Positions 35,960 to 47,215 of a stretch of 64,000 nucleotides of DNA are shown here, one piece after another; the first letter of the stretch is position 1; the number at the start of each line of letters is the position of its first letter. The position numbers and the translations under genes are program-made. Location: contig JAPTOF010000010.1 of the NCBI GenBank assembly GCA_028554755.1, positions 1,534,001 to 1,598,000 of the forward strand. The letters are read 5' to 3'. The notes beneath the pieces were generated by a model. The model was not told the DNA's origin. It did not search any database and was given only the letters and a program-made list of their open reading frames with translations. The DNA is from Cordia subcordata (lineage: Eukaryota > Streptophyta > Magnoliopsida > Boraginales > Cordiaceae).

Positions 35960-36727
35960 TTACGTCTTTGCAAGGCCACAAGAGGATCTACTCCAGACAA
36001 ATTTGCCAACGTTGATCGGCTTCGTCATAACATCTGCTAGGTTCTCGTTAGTGTGAATCTTCTGCATGTTCACACTTCCTTTTTCCACAACTTCGCGGAA
36101 AAAGTGATACTGAATGCCTATGTGCTTCGTCCTGGAATGAAAGGTTGAATTCCTTGCAATATGCAAGGCACTCTGATTGTCACAATACAAGGAAATTTTC
36201 TCTTGTTTGTGCCCGAGTTCCTCCATTAACCTCTTAATCCATATTGCTTCTTTACAAGCGTGTGTAGCTGCCATGTATTCTGCCTCTGTTGTAAAAAGTG
36301 CCACAACAGTCTGTAACTTGGATACCCAGCTCACTGCTCCTCCCACAAGTGTAAACATATAGCTAGTAGTGGATTTTCCTTTATCAGAATCACTTGCAAA
36401 ATCTGAATCGACAAAGCCCCTGACAGTAAACTCTGATCCTCCATAACACAATGCAACTGCTCCTCCCACAAGTGTAAACATATAGCTAGTAGTGGATTTT
36501 CCTTTATCAGAATCACTTGCAAAATCTGAATCGACAAAGCCCCTGACAGTAAACTCTGATCCTCCATAACACAATGCAACATCCGAGGTTCCTTTGATGT
36601 ATCTCAAGGTCCTTTTAACAGTATTCCAATGCTCTTTACCAGGATTCGCGATGAACCGACTAACTATTCCAACAGCTTGAGCAATATCTGGTCTCGTACA
36701 TATCATGGCGAACATGAGACTTCCCAC
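35960..36727 (-). pseudogene. Ty1-copia RNase H region with internal duplication
   Basis: The frame starts after a stop at 36746-36748 in the same reading frame. It includes the RT C-terminal GSLMFAMICTRPDIAQAV motif and the RNase H landmarks: GFVDSDFASD (first catalytic Asp), TTEAEYMA (Glu), LYCDNQSALH (Asp) and NENLADVMTKP. A 41-residue block holding the first Asp occurs twice in tandem, which should disturb the fold. Confidence 0.9.
36333..36578. repeat. Perfect in-frame 123-bp tandem duplication in RNase H
   Basis: 36333-36455 and 36456-36578 are identical by eye, each starting ACTGCTCCTCCCACAAG. The length is 41 codons, so the frame stays open. Confidence 0.93.
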
Positions 36728-36745
36728 TGCTGATGCATACGGTAT

Positions 36746-37660
36746 TCAAGACATATCTATCCTCTCCGTTTCATTACTGGGGCATATACTTGAGGATAAT
36801 TTATAGTTGACAGGAAGTGGGGTCGAGATTTCCTTACAATCTTGCATGTTGAAGCGCCGCAGGATTTTCTTGAAGTAGTTCTTCTGGGAAATCCATACCT
36901 TTCTGCCTTTTCTATCTCGTTGAACTTGCATCCCTAAAATCTTGTTTGCCGGTCCCAAATCCTTCATGTCAAACTCCCTAGGCAACTGTGCCTTCAATTC
37001 TTGGACACGATCTTTGCTGGGGCCTACTACCATCATATCATCAATGTACAACAGCAGAACGATGTAATCATCATCTTCAAACCTCTTGTAATAAGTACAA
37101 TGGTCTGCATTGAGTCGGTTGTACTCGAGGCTAATTATGAAGAAATCAAATATCTTGTACCAACACCTTGGCACCTGCTTTAGACCGTACAGAAATTTGG
37201 TTAACCTACAAACCAAGTTTTCTTTTCCTTTCTCAACAAATCCTTCTGGTTGGAGTATATAAATCTCTTCTTCAAGTTTTCCATGAAGAAAAGCTGTCTT
37301 TACATCTAACTGTTCTAGATGTAAATTGAACACAGCACACATAGCCAAGACTACTCTAACAGTTGTAAGTCTAACCACAGGAGAGAAAATCTCGTTAAAT
37401 CCTTTCACCACCAGTCTTGCACGATATCGTTCCACTTGATCATTGCCATCTCGTTTGATCTTGTAGACCCATTTGTTATCGATGGCTTTCCTTCTGGGTG
37501 GTTGTGGAACAAGCTCCCATGTCTTGTTTCTGTGCAAGGCTTCAATTTCTTCTTGCATTGCTATCATCCACAGTGCAACATCGGGGCTGCTTACAGCCTC
37601 GTGATAAGTTGATGGTTCTCCATCTTCCGTTAGAAGACAGTACGCAGCATTGCTTACCAT
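36746..37660 (-). pseudogene. Ty1-copia reverse transcriptase fragment
   Basis: RT motifs are present in order: WELVPQPPRRKAIDNKWVYK, QLDVKTAFLHGKLEEEIY, FLYGLKQVPRCWY and the catalytic LLLYIDDMMVVG. About eight residues usually found between VVKGF and NEIFSPVV are missing. The frame ends at a TGA (36746-36748) just before the connection to RNase H; CGA to TGA would explain it. Confidence 0.93.
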
Positions 37661-37708
37661 AACATAATCAGAGTGCCATGATGGTTTCGTCTTCTGTCGC
37701 GACGAACG

Positions 37709-39071
37709 TCAGACTTCTGTAACCTCGACATCATTTGGTTCTTGTTCCTCGTGCTCTGGTCCAACTTCAGAAGAAGCATCTCCTTGTTCTAGTTTATCTT
37801 CAACTTTGACTATAGTAGTCTCATTTCTAGTACTATCATCTTCTTTACTTTGTAGTTTACTCTCTATAAAGATCACATCTCTGCTGACGATAACCTTGTG
37901 GTCAGTGGGATCCCACAGGCGATATCCCTTAACACCGTCAGCATATGCCAAAAATATGCATTTCCTGGATTTTGGATCCAGCTTGGTTCTTCCTTGGGAA
38001 CCATACATCACATATGCGGGACATCCAAAAACATGTAAGGTAGAATAATCTGCGGGTTTACTGGTCCACATTTCCATTGGTGTCTTTAACCCAATAACCA
38101 TTGACGATGACCGGTTGATCAGGTGACAGGCGATTTTGACTGCTTCTGCCCAAAATGACTTAGCTAGACCTGCAGTTTCCAACATCACTCTCGTTCTTTC
38201 AAGTAGAGTTCTGTTCCGCAACTCTATTTTGTTGAGGTGCATGTGGAACCGTGAACTGTCTCTGAATACCCTCATGCTTGCAAAATGCTAGAAAACTCCC
38301 GTCAGTGTATTCTCCTCCATTGTCTGTCCTCAAACACTTGATCCTTTTATTGGATTCAAGTTCCACCCGTGCTTTGTGTTCCTTGAATATTGAAAACACA
38401 TCTGACTTGCTCTTGATCGGGAACACCCAAAATCTCCTGGAGTGGTCATCAATGAATGATACAAGATACTTTGCTCCTCCTAGAGATAGAACCGGCGATT
38501 CCCATACATTTGAGTGAACCAAGTCCAGATTATGTTTACTTCTGGCAGTAGATCTTCCGAATGATAATCTGTGTTGCTTGCTAGTCACACAGTGCTCACA
38601 GAACGGTAAGTTTACCGACTTGAGCCTATGTAGGAGATTACATTCTACGAGAATCTTCAAACCACGTTTGAACAAGTGGCCAAGTCTGCAATGCCACATT
38701 ACTATTGATTCTTCTTGGCTAGTTGATGCAACAAATACATCTGCCTCTTGTAACGTATTTCCCAGCAGCATGTATAGATTTACCGTGATCTTTTCTGCCT
38801 TGATCACTACAAACGTGCCTTTAACGACCTTCATGATCCCATCCTCAATATGGGTCTTACAGCCAAGGTTATCTAGTTGTCCAAGAGACAACAAATTCTT
38901 TTTCAAGCCTTTCACGTGTCGTACTCCTTCAATGGTACGAATTGTACCATCGTACATTTTTATTTTGATGGTACCGATTCCAGCAATCTCTAAGGCATGA
39001 TCATTACCCATATACACAGATCCTCCAGAGCATGGTTCATATGTGTGGAACCATTCTCGACGAGAGGTCAT
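37709..39071 (-). pseudogene. Ty1-copia integrase, frameshifted
   Basis: The N-terminal zinc finger is visible (WHCRLGH ... CEHC). It is followed by the DDE core landmarks DLVHSNVWESP, FIDDHSRRFWVF and NGGEYTDGSF. The first catalytic Asp (expected after HS) is Asn here (codon at 38508-38510). The frame shifts between about 38200 and 38275, so the RTLLERTRVML part lies in another frame, which ends at a TGA at 37709. Confidence 0.92.
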
Positions 39072-39074
39072 ATG

Positions 39075-39959
39075 CTATGTCGCTCCTGAATCCATTATCC
39101 ATACATCAGTGAGCTCCTTTCTACCTTTAAAAGTTGCTGCGGCTTCACTGTATAAGACATCTCCGTCACCAGAAGTATCTGCAACACATCCCTGAGTGTT
39201 AGTGACCTCGAGAGTTGTCTTGTTGTGCCAACAATTCTTCTTAATGTGCCTCTTTTTGCCACAATTATAGCACCTGATATTTTTCCTGCTTCTTGACTTC
39301 GATCTACCGTGACTATGGCTTCCACTTGAGCCACGCTCCGTTGGTCTGCTTCTTGTCATCGTTAGTGCCTTTGCTTGTCTTAAGCTTTCTAGTCTGTCCT
39401 CCCTATTTTTACGCCTGGACTCCTCTTCCAGAGCAGCGGCTGCAACGTCGTCGAAGACTAGACTGTCTGTGAGAACAGTGTTGGTGCAATTGATGACGAG
39501 TTGATCATACGAGTCAGGTAGACTTTGAAGTAGGATCTCCGCACGTTCAAGCTGTGCTATTTTATGACCCAACGAAGTGAGTTGAGAAAATAGCGTATTT
39601 AAAGTATTGATATGTTCTGTAACTGGTGTGGTCTCCCCCATTCGAAGAGTACATAGTCTCCTATTCAAAAAGATCTTGTTGTGAAGTGACTTGACCTCGT
39701 ATAATTTAGTCAACGCCTCCTAAATTTCTTTTGTTGACTTTTTCTCCTCAATGCTCGACAGCACTGAATCTGCCAATGCTAGATGCAAATTGGCAATAGC
39801 AAGATCGTCCATTTCTTTCCACTTGTCGTCAGTTACCCCTACTGGCCTGCCTTCGATTGCTACAAGACAGTTATCCTTACTCAAAATGGCTTTCATCTTC
39901 AATTTCCACATGGAGAAATTACTCCTGTTGAACTTCTCTATTTCATATTTCGCCACCAT
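39075..39959 (-). pseudogene. Ty1-copia gag and start of protease, with nonsense codons
   Basis: The frame opens at an ATG (39959-39957) with a gag N-terminus containing SMWKLKMKA. It is broken by TAG at 39720-39722. It continues through a zinc knuckle C-x2-C-x4-H-x4-C (about 39230-39272; CYNCGKKRHIKKNC) into the protease motif DSGAT. Another TAG at 39075-39077 follows that motif, where related elements have Trp. Confidence 0.92.
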
Positions 39960-40101
39960 AATGTTGATAATGATCTACTTCTGGAATTGAACCTGCTCCC
40001 ACTATTTCACTGTGACCAATACTATATAAGTGAACAGTACCATGAATAGTAACAGCCCATAACTGTATATAGTAATGTGTGAATAGTAATAATACCCTCA
40101 A

Positions 40102-40119
40102 CTCGTGGCTCTGATACCA
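40102..40119 (-). other. Primer-binding site for initiator Met-tRNA
   Basis: On the minus strand TGGTATCAGAGCCACGAG begins one base inside the 5' LTR end. TGGTATCAGAGC is complementary to the 3' end of plant initiator Met-tRNA and is typical of Ty1-copia elements. Confidence 0.93.
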
Positions 40120-40120
40120 C

Positions 40121-40733
40121 TGTTGGGGTGTGGCGCAGCAGAATGATAGGGTTGCTGAAGCAAGATCACGCAGCTAAAATAAAAAAATAGAGAAAATGGA
40201 TAATTGAGACACCAAAATTTACGTGGAAAACCCTCAAACTAATTAAGGGAAAAACCACGGGCAAGTGAAAAGGATTTCACTATGTGTAAAAGTTTTACAG
40301 TCTTCTCTCTAAAATAAGAAGAGAATAATTTTACTCTCTCTTATAATAGGAGTAACTCACTATCACACTAATTTATATAACAAGTGGAAGAAAAATGCTA
40401 CACTTAGGAGAAGTATTTTTAATTCTCTCCAAATGCTTTGAATGCTTCTTTGCTTGATGAAATGCTTCTCCCAGGCTTGCTATTTATAAGCAAGAATGGG
40501 AGACAAAGAACAAAATGCAATGCTAAATTTTCTTCTTCACATTAAATGCCATGCAAATTTTTCTTCTAAGCTAGCATATAGCCTTACTTTGTTTTTCAAC
40601 ATTTGCATGCATTTGTAATTTCTCATGCACCAAATTGACAAAAAAAACATCAAGCTTGCTTCATTTTCAATCTTTGTGTGCTACTTCTTGACTTTAAGTT
40701 GTGCACAAGCTCAAATGAGCTTTATATCTCACA
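40121..40733 (-). repeat. 5' LTR of the Ty1-copia element
   Basis: It is 613 bp, with TG...CA ends, and is colinear with 35281-35892. Open frames inside it are not genes. Confidence 0.95.
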
Positions 40734-40738
40734 CAAAA

Positions 40739-41191
40739 TTAGTCTATTATGCAAGGCATGGTATAGCGCGTGGCTTACGTGCCCCACTTTGGATTTTTTT
40801 GAATTGGATTTCAAAGCTCAAAGAAGCTTTGCCACATTTATCAATGGGATTTTACAGAGATACAAAGAGGAGGAGATTCCTATAGAGCAATTGACTCTCC
40901 CTCTTATCAAAAGTGCTTCACTTGTGGATGAATAGATTGGTATTGCGATATAAAATGGCCTAAGGAGACTCGATCTCTATTGTCCTATTGGATATTTGCA
41001 ATGTAACTACACTTTGCCTCGTGCAATATTTGAAGCCAAAACGCTAAACGAATTTATTTTTCGTGATGGTCGGAACGCGACGATGTTGACGAGGCATGTT
41101 CGTCGCAGTAATCCTGGAATGTCTAAACAACTCCAGAAATTAGATTTTTCCGGCGTCTATCTGAAAGATGTCACGTTACGAATGTTGTATC
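40739..41191 (+). pseudogene. F-box pseudogene, part 2: rest of F-box and first LRR-like region
   Basis: The frame continues from part 1 with SLLCKAWYSAWLTCP, completing the F-box. It runs through FELDFKAQRSFATFINGIL, then meets TAG (40933-40935) and TAA (40948-40950). After these the same frame reopens with GLRRLDLYCPIGYLQCNYTL, FEAKTLNEFIF and LQKLDFSGVYLKDVTL, the leucine-rich pattern of plant F-box/FBD proteins. It is cut at about 41191 by a nested DNA element. Confidence 0.88.
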
Positions 41192-42123
41192 TGTTTGGAG
41201 CTTATTATAAGACATTTATCTTATTTGACAACATATATAAAAAAGATTGTTTGTTATCAGCGTATTATAAGACACTTATAAGATACTTTTCATAAGATAT
41301 CTTATTTGTAGTTATAAAAAATAAGTTGGATTCAGGGTACTTATATCTTATCTTATATCTTATTAGATAGAAAATAATTAAAATTAAAAATTAAAAAATA
41401 CAAAAATTAAAAATAAAGAAAATTAAAAATTTTAAAATAAAAATTTTAAATTTAAAAATAAATATTAAAAATTAAAAAAAAAAGAAATGTTAAAAATTTA
41501 AAATAAAAAATAAAAATAAAAATTTTAAATTTTAAATTTTAAATTTAAAAACTAAAAAATTAAAAAATAAAAAAATGTTAAAAATTAAATATTAAAAATT
41601 AAAATTTGAAAATTTTAAATTTTTTAAAATAAAAATTAATTAATATTTATATTTTATAATTTATTATTTAATTATAAAATTAAAATACCATGAGTCAAAA
41701 TTGATAACATTATTATGAAAGTAACTTATAACAGTATTTCTAGTGTGTTTGGAATGATCTTATTTTAAGATGCTTATCCTATTGAAATTTGGAGATATTT
41801 TATAAGATTTAAGATATCTTATCATATACACCATGCATTCTATAGTTACAAAAAATAAGATAGGAATGATTACTTATTTCTTATAAGATAAAAAGTATAG
41901 TTTTGTTTTAAATTTTTATAGAATGCATGATAAGATTTTTTAAATCTTATAAGATTTACCCTTATTTCAATAGGATAAGTATCTTAAAATAAGACTATAA
42001 CAAACAGAGCATTCAACTAACAAACCAAACAATCTTATTGTATCAGATACTTATTTCTTCTAAGACACTTATCAGACAAGATACTTATCAAATTTCATAT
42101 TCCAGATAAGACTATTCCAAACA
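41192..42123. mobile_element. DNA element inserted in the F-box pseudogene
   Basis: Left TGTTTGGAGCTTATTATAAG and right end (reverse complement TGTTTGGAATAGTCTTATC) are imperfect inverted repeats. Subterminal AAGACACTTAT words repeat on both sides. The middle (41370-41660) is almost pure A/T. It interrupts the LRR region between MLYL and NIISSCPLTE. A second, smaller MITE lies inside. Confidence 0.65.
41744..42010. mobile_element. Nested MITE, family N copy 1
   Basis: Inverted ends of about 45 bp each: the left contains CTTATTTTAAGATGCTTATC and the right, as reverse complement, CTTATTTTAAGATACTTATC. The outermost words are TGTGTTTGG and CAAACAGAG. A sister copy is in the dioxygenase intron (59939-60186). 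Confidence 0.75.
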
Positions 42124-43005
42124 AGCTAGAAATATCATCTCGAGCTGTCCATTGACTGAAAGTTTGCGTGTTCATTATTGTACGGGCTTGAAAAGAATTA
42201 AGGTAAAGCATTGTAACCTTAAGGAATTTATTGTGGGGAGTCACCAGCATGTTGAAATCCACGCACCCCGTCTCCAATATTTAAATTGCGCTCTCGACTT
42301 TCGTTATAATACTCTCGCCTTGTCCATGACCGAAAACTTGAAAGATTTGTCATTGGCTGGAACTTTTTCCACAGCAATATCCTCAGACAACTTCATGGAC
42401 GGATTTCCGCGTGTTGAGATGTTGAGACTAGTTTTTCGCAATGGTCCCTCAAACATTAATTTGTCAAGTCCTTCGCTTAAGCGCATACAATATCAATCCA
42501 CGACGCGGAACTTTTGTCGGAGGTAAAAATTGATGCCCCTAGCATTGTCTCATTTGAATACAATCACGAGGATTCCCATTTCTTCCCAAAACTATTTGTA
42601 ATTAATCCTCCAAGTCATGAATGGGTGTCAAAGATATTCATACGTGAGATTCGTCGTATGGGCACTGCTGAGTTACGTAAGCTGAATGAATTTTTAGCAG
42701 GGTTGGTAAATTCCAAGATTTCTTTAATTCTAAGCTTCTATACTAAGTGCGAGTTTAAGAATTTCAGAAAGATTAATCCAACTTGTCCCGCCGGGGTCGT
42801 CCGAGTTGAGGATTTACAGTTCCGTTTTGGATCTGCAGAAGAAGCATTGAGATATCCAAATTTTTCTCTTGATGATTTGTTGAAGGCTTGTCATCATCCC
42901 AAGGCCATAATGCTTCGACGGTACAATGAAGCCATGCATAGAAGGAAGAGATCAAGATTGGCTGATAATTTAGCACTTGCTATAAAACCAAGTATTGGTA
43001 TGTAA
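42124..43005 (+). pseudogene. F-box pseudogene, part 3: C-terminal LRR/FBD region, frameshifted
   Basis: After the DNA element the frame resumes NIISSCPLTESLRVHYCTGL and continues with leucine-rich strands (LKRIKVKHCNLKEFIVG, LQYLNCALDF, LKDLSLAG). Around 42505-42514 the frame shifts by an odd base count. The second frame carries SEVKIDAPSIVSFEYNHED and a C-terminal region to the stop at 43003-43005. Together with part 1 and part 2 this would be an ordinary F-box/LRR protein; as it stands it cannot be translated through. Confidence 0.87.
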
Positions 43006-43256
43006 GACTTGCAAGATTTGAGTTTCGAAAACTATGATGAAACCAAACATGTGTGGCGTTGGTCGAGTTGAAGGAACAAGTTGGTGACAAGGCAATGTTT
43101 AAACATCGTCAAGAAATGGCTAGTTCAATTTTTTTTTTTTTGGTTTCGATTAGGATATAGAAATTTTTGGTTAATAAAATGATAACATTCTGATATTTGT
43201 ATAAATACCTTTGGTACTCTTTAACATGTGGTTTTTTTGTTTATTTAATTTGAAGT

Positions 43257-43400
43257 TTAGTTTGAAATTGGCCATTAAAGTCAATTGAAAAGTAAAGGTA
43301 AGATGCATTATTTCAGATATTCAATTTTTTTCTGGATTCTGCTTTCTTTTGCTTTGTTGTGCTATTTGGTTATTTCATGTAATAACTAAGATTGAACCAA
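43257..43400. repeat. Direct repeat flanking duplicated segment A, left
   Basis: TTTGAAATTGGCCATTAAAG through GCTATTTGGTTATTTC recurs to the right of segment A at 46612-46684 plus 47149-47215, where a MITE splits it. The two flanks are diverged but colinear. Confidence 0.7.
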
Positions 43401-43440
43401 AAATTTTCAATTGATAAAATAAAACTCAGTTATTGGAGAC

Positions 43441-44437
43441 GAGAAAGCTAGAATTTCAACTTATATGAGATACAGAAGCAAATATAAGTTATTGGAGGTT
43501 TGCTTTTACTGCTTCATGACCCTTATAGACGTACTCGCAATAGCTTCCAATTATATTCATATATTTGCATCCTTGAATTTGTTTTGTCTAATTAATCCTC
43601 TGTTTTTAACTTCTTGCATTACCTGACATTAGAAATCAGTTTGGTCTATAGGTAAGTAAAACAACATCTGTGCGAACTTTTATGTGTCAAATTGTTACCA
43701 TTCTACAGAGAGACCTTTTTACAGAAAAAGTTATCTGCCTAATAGTAGAGGGCCAAAGAAGACGAATCTTAATTGACAAGAACGGATGGAGTCATCAAAT
43801 TCATATAATGAATCCCTTCTAATGAGATAAGACTTAGTTTAATTTGATTTGATTTTGTCACGTGCATATTCAAGTCCTCGATGGGGTCAAGCCCTCTCTA
43901 TTGAGGAAAGTGACTACTAATCGTCAAAAGTTCGTTTATACATAAAAATTAAATAGTGTCTCAAGTAAATCATGAATACTAAAAGAGTGTATTTTCGAAA
44001 ATTATAGTTTTGTGCTTCTTATTTTATAATAACCTGAGATATCAAGTACATGAGTCTACTTTGATAATTAGTAGTCACTTGTACTTGATATATACCTTTT
44101 GCCCTTTGAAATGATTGCAAGGAGGAATCTGCATACTTCAAATGGAATGGTAGTTGAGATTTTGAGAAGCCTAAGTAATTTTTTGAGCATGAAGCACATA
44201 CTAACATATATCTCGTGTTATTGAAAATCTTTGTAGAACCAGGTCAATACGAGTTAGGATTATTTCATAATATCATGATGTTATACACAAATCTATTCCC
44301 ATACGGTACTTGTTCGCTCAAACATATTGTGTTGCTAGAAATGACAGGTCTTACAAAATGAATTACTCACTGTACACGAAACCAAAATTGCAGAAAAGAA
44401 GCAGCTTCAGAAGTCAGCTTTACATGTAGATGATTGA
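43441..44437 (+). pseudogene. Cullin-like gene fragment, copy A
   Basis: Only the end of one exon (43441-43497, ISTYMRYRSKYKLLE, donor GTTTGC) and the last exon (44348-44437) remain. The last exon reads VLQNELLTVHETK followed by AEKKQLQKSALHVDD and TGA. It aligns with the residues after the second cullin repeat of CUL1 as I recall it. The upstream exons are absent here, so this is a remnant. Unlike copy B, its last exon has no 1-bp loss. Confidence 0.8.
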
Positions 44438-46590
44438 ATATGTGTGCTACTATACATCTGCAACTCTTTGCTTCCTGCTGAATAATATTCAGGTGTAGTT
44501 GGGGAAGTGGCTATAGTTCAAGCCCTTTTGAAGGATTCTGCAGATTATTTTCCCATTTATCAATTGATGATTGATGCTTAATAATTATGAATCAATGTGC
44601 TGCATTACTTTAAAGAAATCCAAAAATTCATAGGGATTGTTCTAGTTGTCTAGTGCGTTCAAGAGTACTTATAAATCTTGGGGATTATTATTTTTGGGAC
44701 GAAGGCAATTTTAGGGCTAAAACTTTGTAAGATATGAAAATAAAGATTTAAATTTCAAAACCTTTAATAGAAGGGTTTCAACTTATGAAGGAAAAAAAAA
44801 AAAGAGACGCTTTAGACACCATTAAGTAGCTGTGCTAATATTATTTGCTTATGTGATATTTTTTTTTTCTTCTCAAATCTTATGTAGCCTTTTTTTTTTT
44901 CCTTTTATAACTTAGATGGATTTTCTTACATGGTAATCCAACTCGCATATGGCATATATACACAAGCTTATAAATTATCCAAGTTTCATAAGTCAAATTT
45001 GTGTCCAGAAGGTTCTTTTGCGCAAGTCTTCCTTGAAATACACGTCTTCAACAATTAATAAGCTCTTCATAAACTACCAAAGAGAATTAAGAAAGAATGC
45101 ATGAATGTGATCACTCTTAAATTCGAATCGTTAAAATAATTTTTTGCTAAAATATGAAGTAAGACGACTTATGTATAATAAATTTTAAGATCTTTACCAA
45201 ACTTACAGGTTTCGTGTAGTACTAATTTGTCGTTTAAATTATTTAAGGTTTGGATATTTTATTACCAGGACTTGTGAGAACCAAAGAACAGTTATGCACG
45301 TTAAGCATGCTAATTTACTTGCATCCGTCCATAGTAATTAGCCCTACTATCATGCCAACAAGAAGGGCCATAAAAGGTAGTGGGACAAACCACTTCCTAC
45401 TTGTTATCAAGTTTGTATAATAAATTTCTAACTAGCTAGGTGCAACACTTTACAAAAAGTTATATATAAATAGAATTCTATACACTAATCTATTCCTTTG
45501 TTGAATGTTGAATTGTTTCATCATGAGTACTTAACGAAAGGTAGAGACTAGTTTGAGACATGAAGCACGCATGTTTATTTGTATCCCTCTATAAGTTTTA
45601 ATTTCAAGAGAACGAAAAGGATACAGGAAAAAGGTAACGGAACATGTAGTACCTTCAGATTTACTATTACTATTACTAAGAATTGAAACATTTTGAAGTA
45701 ATTAACTGATCAATAATTAGACCTGAATAATTATAGTACAAAATTAATTTTCGCGTGTGTTATAAAGTAAAGCAAATAATGCATCAACGCAATGATGTCG
45801 ACTAGCAACTTGAGTGGGAAAATGATTGTGAATGAACTTTAAACCCATGCACGGCTCTCCTTACATTCCGAGCCCAGAAAACAATATTCTCGAATATTAT
45901 TCCTCCACAGAGTCCCCCACTAGCTTGTCTCCGCCAATCTCACTTAGTTTAATTTGTCACGTCTAGAATATTCAAAACTCTAAACTCGCAAGAAAAACTA
46001 GTATCATGTGATGTTAAATTAACTTAAATTATTATGTAAACAAATAGCTAGCAATTAATTATATAGTTATTTTTTTTTATAACTTTGGAAATATCCTCAC
46101 CCACCCAACTCATAATACATAAATAGAATTAGTACTGACCCCTCTAAAAGCTGAGCCTGACACACCTACATTCCACCACCCGGCCTAATAGATGGATATG
46201 AACCAAAACCCTGCAGTGCAGCGGTCCGCCCCAAGACATGCATCACATTAGTCAAGAGTTTAATCTTTAAAGCAATTAACAAATTGCACCCGCGGCTTCT
46301 TGGAGAATTATGTAGTCTTATTTATCACTTGCTTCCACAACGCGTGACGTTAGATTATTCTACTGTCGAGTGTTTGGCGTATGCAACTTGGTGAAGTTTC
46401 TTGGTTCGCAATTAGATGAGTTCACTTCCAAACATCTGTTAACCATTAAAGCTTTCGAAAAAAGTATATATTTAGGTTAAGCCGGTTTCCACGATAATTA
46501 ACGTTTACACTTTACAGAAGAGTTTTTGGCATGTAGTTGTGTCAAGTCACGAGTCAATTTTGTTCCTCAAGCATGACTTCCAACCATTGT
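43441..46590 (+). repeat. Segmental duplication, copy A (3150 bp)
   Basis: It aligns from GAGAAAGCTAGA to CCAACCATTGT with 52479-55647 over its full length, with scattered substitutions and small indels. The left break falls inside a cullin exon. The rest is intron and 3' flank of the cullin-like gene. Confidence 0.93.
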
Positions 46591-46686
46591 AACTTGCATA
46601 TAGTTTTTGTTTTTGTTTTGAAATTGGCCATTAAAGTCAATTGGCAGAAGAAAAAAAGTAACTCGCATTATTTCATATATTCAGTG

Positions 46687-47146
46687 TGCATTTGATTTGC
46701 CTGTTTTCTATTTTTATTTTTATTAAAAATAAAAATTAGGATAAAAATTTTATTTGGTTAAATATTTTTGTTTTCATTTTCACAAATAAAAAAATCAAAA
46801 AAGTATTTTCTATGAAAATAAGGTGGCAATTTTGTCAATAACTCTAAAAATTTTAAAAACAAGGTGACAATTTTATAAATAACCCTAAAAAATTTAGAAA
46901 ACAAAGTGGCAGTTTTATAAATATATCTAAAAACTGAGAAAACAATATGACCATATTGTAAATATCTTTAAAAAATTTAGAAAATAAGGTGACAATTTTG
47001 TAAATAAATATGAAAAAGAAAAACACTTTTGTTAACCAAACACATTCTCTAAATTTTAGAAAACAAAAAATGAAAACTATGTTTAGAAAATAAAAATAAA
47101 AATAAAAACTAGAAAATGAAAATAGAGAACAGGCAAATCAAACGCA
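46687..47146. mobile_element. MITE of 460 bp with internal minisatellite
   Basis: Inverted ends: TGCATTTGATTTGCCTGTTT at left and, as reverse complement of the right end, TGCGTTTGATTTGCCTGTTC. Both run inward into TATTTT-rich arms. It carries a tandem array in the middle. The target-site duplication is not clear. Confidence 0.75.
46819..47025. repeat. 41-bp tandem repeat inside the MITE, 5 copies
   Basis: Units begin AAGGTGRCAATTTTRTAAAT at about 46820, 46861, 46902, 46943 and 46985, each followed by a TCTAAAAAATTTAGAAAAC-like tail. Period 41-42. Confidence 0.8.
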
Positions 47147-47215
47147 ATTTTTCCAGAATGTGCTGTCTTTTGCCTTGTTTTGCTATTTGGTTATTTCGGA
47201 AAATAACTAAAATTG

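Larger units (their letters stand above)
35281..40733 (-). mobile_element. Ty1-copia LTR retrotransposon, 5453 bp, defective
   Basis: The element lies in minus orientation between two TG...CA LTRs and is flanked by CAAAA at 35276-35280 and 40734-40738. It holds gag, protease, integrase, reverse transcriptase and RNase H in copia order (integrase before RT). A primer site matches initiator Met-tRNA and a purine tract sits beside the 3' LTR. The domain sequences resemble Tnt1/Tork-type elements as I recall them. It is broken by at least four in-frame stops (39720, 39075, 37709, 36746), a frameshift near 38200-38275, a short RT deletion and a 123-bp duplication. It therefore cannot move by itself. 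The LTRs differ at roughly two dozen of 612 positions by eye, so insertion is old but not ancient. Confidence 0.97.
46612..47215. repeat. Direct repeat flanking segment A, right, split by a MITE
   Basis: The parts 46612-46684 and 47149-47215 match 43257-43400. The interruption is the MITE at 46687-47146, so the left flank shows the empty site. Confidence 0.7.

Noticed and set aside
36331..36582. 83-aa minus-strand frame with a repeated sequence
   Set aside because: It is the off-frame shadow of the 123-bp duplication in RNase H.
37806..39000. Plus-strand frames of 79-140 aa inside the retrotransposon
   Set aside because: They lie antisense to the integrase and show no family features.
41192..42123. 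Reading this insert as an intron of the F-box gene
   Set aside because: It has inverted transposon-like ends and no GT-AG at the break, and the same MITE occurs elsewhere.
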